DNA of 64,000 bases from Tenebrio molitor (Eukaryota; Arthropoda; Insecta; Coleoptera; Tenebrionidae), in the NCBI RefSeq assembly GCF_963966145.1, contig NC_091049.1, forward strand, positions 29,326,001-29,390,000. Direction: 5' to 3'. Position numbers and translations under genes: made by a program. The notes beneath the pieces are model-generated. The model did no database searches and was not told where the DNA came from. It was given only the letters and a program-made list of their open reading frames with translations. The first letter of the stretch is position 1. Each line of letters starts with the position of its first letter. Below are positions 59,460 to 64,000 of the stretch, in pieces.

Positions 59460-62135
59460 AGAAATTAAACGCTTTAAAAAAAAACTTGGGAAATTTTTAT
59501 TTAATCAAGAAATTATTATTACTGCTAATATACATATGTATATCAGGTGTTACATAAATTTAATCAATAGAACTCTTTGAAATAAACATTTTTTACATAT
59601 TGATGTTTGTTTAATCGAATATTTTTTTTACGTTTTTTCTAACCCCTAATACTCTGCTCATGGGATAATCATCACTTGAAACAAAAGACTGAGTGAAAAT
59701 GTTTTTGTGCGATAAAAACTTGATGGTTTTTTTGAAGAAAGAACGATCGCTGTTCTAATACAGTTTTTACTATTTTTCATTCGAATATTTTAATCGAATA
59801 ATTTTTTTTTCGTGCTTCGTTATGAATATATGTGTAAACACATGAGCGCGTGTGAATTTTAGGGTTCGAATTACATTTAATTTTAACTCTCGTTTGAAGA
59901 ATTTGAAAAAATGATAAATTTATTACGTGGACTTCCACAACACCCGGTATATCACTACGACACTGACGAAAACGATAAGAATACGGAATACGTAAAATTC
60001 GTAGATTGTCTCATACAAATATCATGCGTTCAAATGAAAACCTGGGCTGAAAAAAGTAAACCATTTGGAACAGTGTACCCAGTGAGTTAAGTTTCACCGC
60101 TCGAACCTCTAATGGATTTAAAATTCTCAAAAAATTCAGGAATAATTGTGTAGAACATTCTGTAAAAATTTCGATTTTTTTAATGAAACAGGTAAACATT
60201 TCATTTTAATTAAATAACCCCTACATGAATTTACATAACATTTCACTGAGAGTCCTTTCATACATGTAAGAAAAATTTGGTGTCATTGAAATCAAGAAAA
60301 GATCACCGGTTTTTGAAATAAATAGAATTTGATATTAAAGTGCAAAATTTAGCTATGCTGTACATATTATTAAATTGGGCGGTCACTTCCACATAAGAGT
60401 TTGACATGGGTTATTTATGGTACCCTTTAACTTTATGGACTTATGAATTATAAAGGCTGTTTTTTTAAATTTGGCGTCGAAGTTGGCGTTGGAGAGTCGA
60501 TTGAGAACGCACCACTCGTGTAAAAATGTAAGATCCGTATACAGGGTGATTCATCTTTTAGCGCCGGTGGCAAAATGACCCTTAAGAATTGAGAAAAATT
60601 GATGCAATTTACATATCTGATTTGTCAAAAAATTGACTTTCGGTCGGTATAATTTATTTAAAATTTTTTTTTTATGGGCAGATATTTATGAAAAACTTTT
60701 TTTTTTTATTTTTCGTGTTTAAATGTTTGCATCAGCATGTGGCTAATGACGTATAAAATCGATATCTGCAATCCGTTTCGAAAAATGTTTGATAGTTTTT
60801 GAATTAATCTATTTTAATAGAAAAATTGCTTTTATTGCTACTCTTTGGTTTGTGGCGTTGTAAATCTTCTTTAACAATGGTTACCTTGTAAAACTGACCT
60901 GCTTAGGCGAATTTATTCGATTTTACGAATAGAGTTGTAAAGGACCCACTGATGTGGCAATAAAGATCCCCTAATAGATCTTATTGTTAAGATATTGGGA
61001 CATTATGTCGTAAATCATGAAGTAAATACAAATTTGATTATCAAAATGCGTTTATTTCAATAATACGATATGTTAAAATTAATTTAACATGGTCAAATTG
61101 TGTGAAAATACCTGAATGTATATATGCCACAAGGTTGAATAAATTAAACAACTAATTGAGAAAATTCCAAAATTTGACCTAATTAACTTATAAATTTCAT
61201 TTTGGTAATTGTTCACTTTAACTACTTCTAGAATTTTCGCGTTTTTCTAGCTAGACAGCCTCAGGGCGTCCTCCTAGATCATTTCCCACCATTCAAACCT
61301 CTCTAAAGTTTCGTAATTTTTATTAATTTTTAATAATCGTACGGGCGGTAAGACTTTACTCACCCGGTACAGTTTGAATTTCCCGCCGTTTGACACGAGT
61401 GACATTTGTTTATGTTTAATCGGCACATGATTGAACATGTTCGTTTTTAGCAAAGGGTGCTCTTAGATATTTGCTTCGAGAATAGGAATTGTTAGTTATT
61501 CTATTTTTAATGTAAAACGTTGCAAAGAAAGAAAAACAAAACAGAAAGATGTTTTTGTTTAAAAAAACTGTAATACAGTATGTTTCAAAAAAAGTAAGAA
61601 GAGCGGCTGTGACAAATAAAAGCCACGGGAACATATGGCATACACATAATCACAGACTAAGATTCACATAACCTAACTTTCAATTTGAGAAATCTACGGG
61701 ACAGCGTGGCGGCTCGGTTTTAATGTTGATAACGGTGACTCATTCACCTAGGAATCGTTTTGAAATCAAAACCATTCTTCGTTCGAATCGAAATAGTGAC
61801 ATTTACGGCTGGATTATTCAAGTTAAGTCGTACGTTTTCAAATGTTTTGTGTTTCACAGCCGATCTTTATCATAAATTATTTAAAACATTTGGTACATAC
61901 CTAATACATATTTTACACCCGTTTCACGTCATTTATTGAGAGATCACATCTAAAGTAGAGAAATACACTCACAATACATACATAGTTCTTTCACACATTA
62001 TTATAATAAGTAATGAGTAAAATAGTTGGCAAAGCACTACATATTTCGATAATTATTAAAAAAATTTAACAACAATTTACGATTGATTTATATTAACTCA
62101 TTTTTTATGAAATAGATATTATATTGATGATTATA
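59460..62135. other. AT-rich intergenic DNA with element stubs
   Basis: Lone ends CACCCGGTATA (near 59942) and ACAGGGTGATTCATC (near 60541) look like remnants of TIR elements; no partners were found. No gene seen. Confidence 0.45.
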
Positions 62136-62138
62136 GTA

Positions 62139-62444
62139 CAGGGTTATTCTAAATGATTGTAGTCGAAGTAGGCCATGCCCATGTTATTACGTTTTTGCCG
62201 CTTTCATGTGAACTGTCAGTTGTGTCGCTGTCACTGTCATTTTTTAGGTGAAAAGTGCAGTGATGAGGATTTTATTTATTTTTGTTAAATTAACGATTGA
62301 ATCCAGAAATATTGAGTTGTTCTACAATCAATTTTAAAAATAGTGAGTTGTTTTGTACCCAATTTAACACATCATTTTGATGATTTTTTTATGTGGAGCG
62401 GCTTTTCACGCCTACTTCGACTACAATCATTTAGAATAACCCTG
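62139..62444. mobile_element. MITE, 306 bp
   Basis: CAGGGTTATTCTAAATGATT and AATCATTTAGAATAACCCTG, continuing through GTAGTCGAAGTAGG. TA at the left; the right flank is CA. Confidence 0.88.
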
Positions 62445-62756
62445 CATATGAATCATATAATAACTTCAATACTTCGTAGGAATTATCATTAATTTATAGA
62501 AATATGTACCCGTAATGATAAAATCAAATCCACCCTGGATGCCGTGCCCTCTTTTTTTATATTATGATTAAGTACAATAAAAGTTCTGTAATGTTTATTA
62601 TCCTAATTGGAATAGGAATTATAAAAATTAAATTTTTAATTTAATTTACAATAAAAGTCCTGTAATGTTTATTATATGATTATTATTATTCCTAATTGGA
62701 ATTACATATCACTATTATTTTATGTATTATCATTATCGTGATTACATTTTTCTTCA

Positions 62757-63718
62757 ACATCTGAAGATGTAACACACACCTACACATTTCTTATTGGTAT
62801 TGAAAACATTTATATACATTAGAAAAACGCAAAATAAATCCCGTTTATATACAGGCTGTATTAAAAAAAAACGGCCCACGCTATAACTTTGCTATTGATG
62901 ACCCAAATGAAAAAAATTGTACAGGAAACGAAATGACTCTAAAAACACTACAAACTTGAATGGGCATATCATTTTTATACCATCTACCCATTTATGGGCA
63001 ATGGGGAACTTTTGTTTTTCAAATGGTACCTATAATTTTTTTGTTGATTCTGTTAAAGTTTTTTTTCTGATTGTAATGGCGTAAATAACTATACCCTTTA
63101 TTGACAAAATTTCCGAGAAAAAAAAGGAAAATGCATCAAAATTAGATTTATTGTTATATTAATGAAAAAATCAAGTTAACCGACCTCTATTACTAAATAA
63201 TTTTCAGGAATTATAATTAAATAAATAAAATTTGCAACATGAAACGTGCGTAAAATTGACATTTTTAAGTCCAGTACACTACCGACAAATTTTCGTTTAT
63301 GAAATAAGGATAAATCTAATTTTGATGCAACATATTTTCCTTTTTTTCTCGAAAATTTTGTTATCAAAGGATATACATAGGTACATAGTTTTTATGCCAT
63401 TACAATCAGAAAAAAAAACTCTAACAGAATCAATAAAAAAAAATAGGTTACCATTTGAAAAACAAAAGTTGCTTATTGTCCATAAATGGGTAGATGGTAT
63501 AAAAATTATATGCACACTCAGGTTTGTAGTGTTTTTAGAGCTATTTCGTTTCCTGTATAATTTTTTTCATTTGGGTCATCAATAGCAAAGTTATAGCGTG
63601 GGTTGTTTTTTTAAGACAGCCTGTATATAAACGAGATTTATTTTGCGTTTTTCTAATGTACATAAATGTTTTAAATACCAATAAAAAATGTGTAGGTGTG
63701 TGTTACATCTTTAGATGA
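62757..63718. repeat. Long palindrome split at its centre
   Basis: Outer arms 62757-62850 and 63625-63718 pair over about 92 bp (AAGATGTAACACACACCTAC, TACATTAGAAAAACGCAAAA and their complements). The element at 62852-63623 separates them. Confidence 0.85.
62852..63623. mobile_element. TIR element, 772 bp, TA-flanked
   Basis: CAGGCTGTATTAAAAAAAA and its complement ending ACAGCCTG; arms exceed 200 bp. A half copy lies at 42545-42805. Confidence 0.88.
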
Positions 63719-64000
63719 TGCGCAATCAAACTGTTAATTATAATTATTAACAAAATTACAAAAAAACAAAAATATCAACTTTCTAACGGAAAGTACCGTT
63801 AAGTAAGCTTAAAATTCTACACTGCTTTGCTAATTTAACCGACTTAATAATCATAATCTTCAAGAAAACTATGGGTTGTTAAACGTTCTTGGTGTCAAAT
63901 TTTCTCCGATTCAAAAATACACAACTGTTATATTTTGAAATCAGCAAAAATATGTTTCCGGTGTTAATAAAAATACATACTGTACAAAATTCCGTTCCTT

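Noticed and set aside
1..64000. tRNA and rRNA genes
   Set aside because: No cloverleaf with a convincing GTTCGAAT-type B box or rRNA core sequence was found by eye; a covariance-model scan would be decisive.

Overview
The window is AT-rich animal DNA, most likely from an insect and probably a beetle. The support is inference: introns cluster tightly at 48-56 nt, the host proteins look like insect orthologues, and the intergenic DNA is full of TA-flanked terminal-inverted-repeat (TIR) elements and hAT transposons. No bacterial, organellar or viral genes were recognised.

Layout. 0-5 kb: two adjacent minus-strand genes for secreted proteins I cannot name; the first runs off the left edge. 5-7 kb: short palindromic MITEs. 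7.4-9.0 kb: ESS2/DGCR14 splicing factor (minus). 10.6-25 kb: transposon-rich. It holds a decayed RLE-type non-LTR retrotransposon, a 979-bp mariner-like element, a decayed 3.0-kb hAT with an exact 8-bp target duplication, and many MITEs. 25.8-39.9 kb: the T-box gene org-1 (Tbx1/10 class), minus strand, eight exons, with TEs in its two large introns. 41-46 kb: a near-continuous chain of palindromic TIR elements. 47.3-53.9 kb: HGH1 (minus) and the GABP-alpha/Ets97D ETS gene (plus), divergently transcribed. An apparently intact 2,979-bp BED-finger hAT has inserted between them, ending 55 bp before the ETS start codon. 55.4-57.3 kb: a PKNOX/PREP TALE homeobox gene (minus), convergent with the ETS gene. 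57.3-64 kb: upstream DNA with a candidate promoter and more palindromic elements.

The host genes do not form one pathway. They cover transcription control (org-1, Ets97D, PKNOX), splicing (ESS2), chaperoning of translation factors (HGH1) and secretion (two unknowns). The most unusual material is in the repeats: a MITE family in which the two arms of each copy match each other but not other copies; an end-to-end chain of unrelated MITEs with a dated nested insertion; an insertion at the exact dyad centre of a palindrome; and the hAT that split a roughly 430-bp bidirectional promoter. All exon boundaries were read by eye from splice signals and reading phase; none was tested against transcripts.
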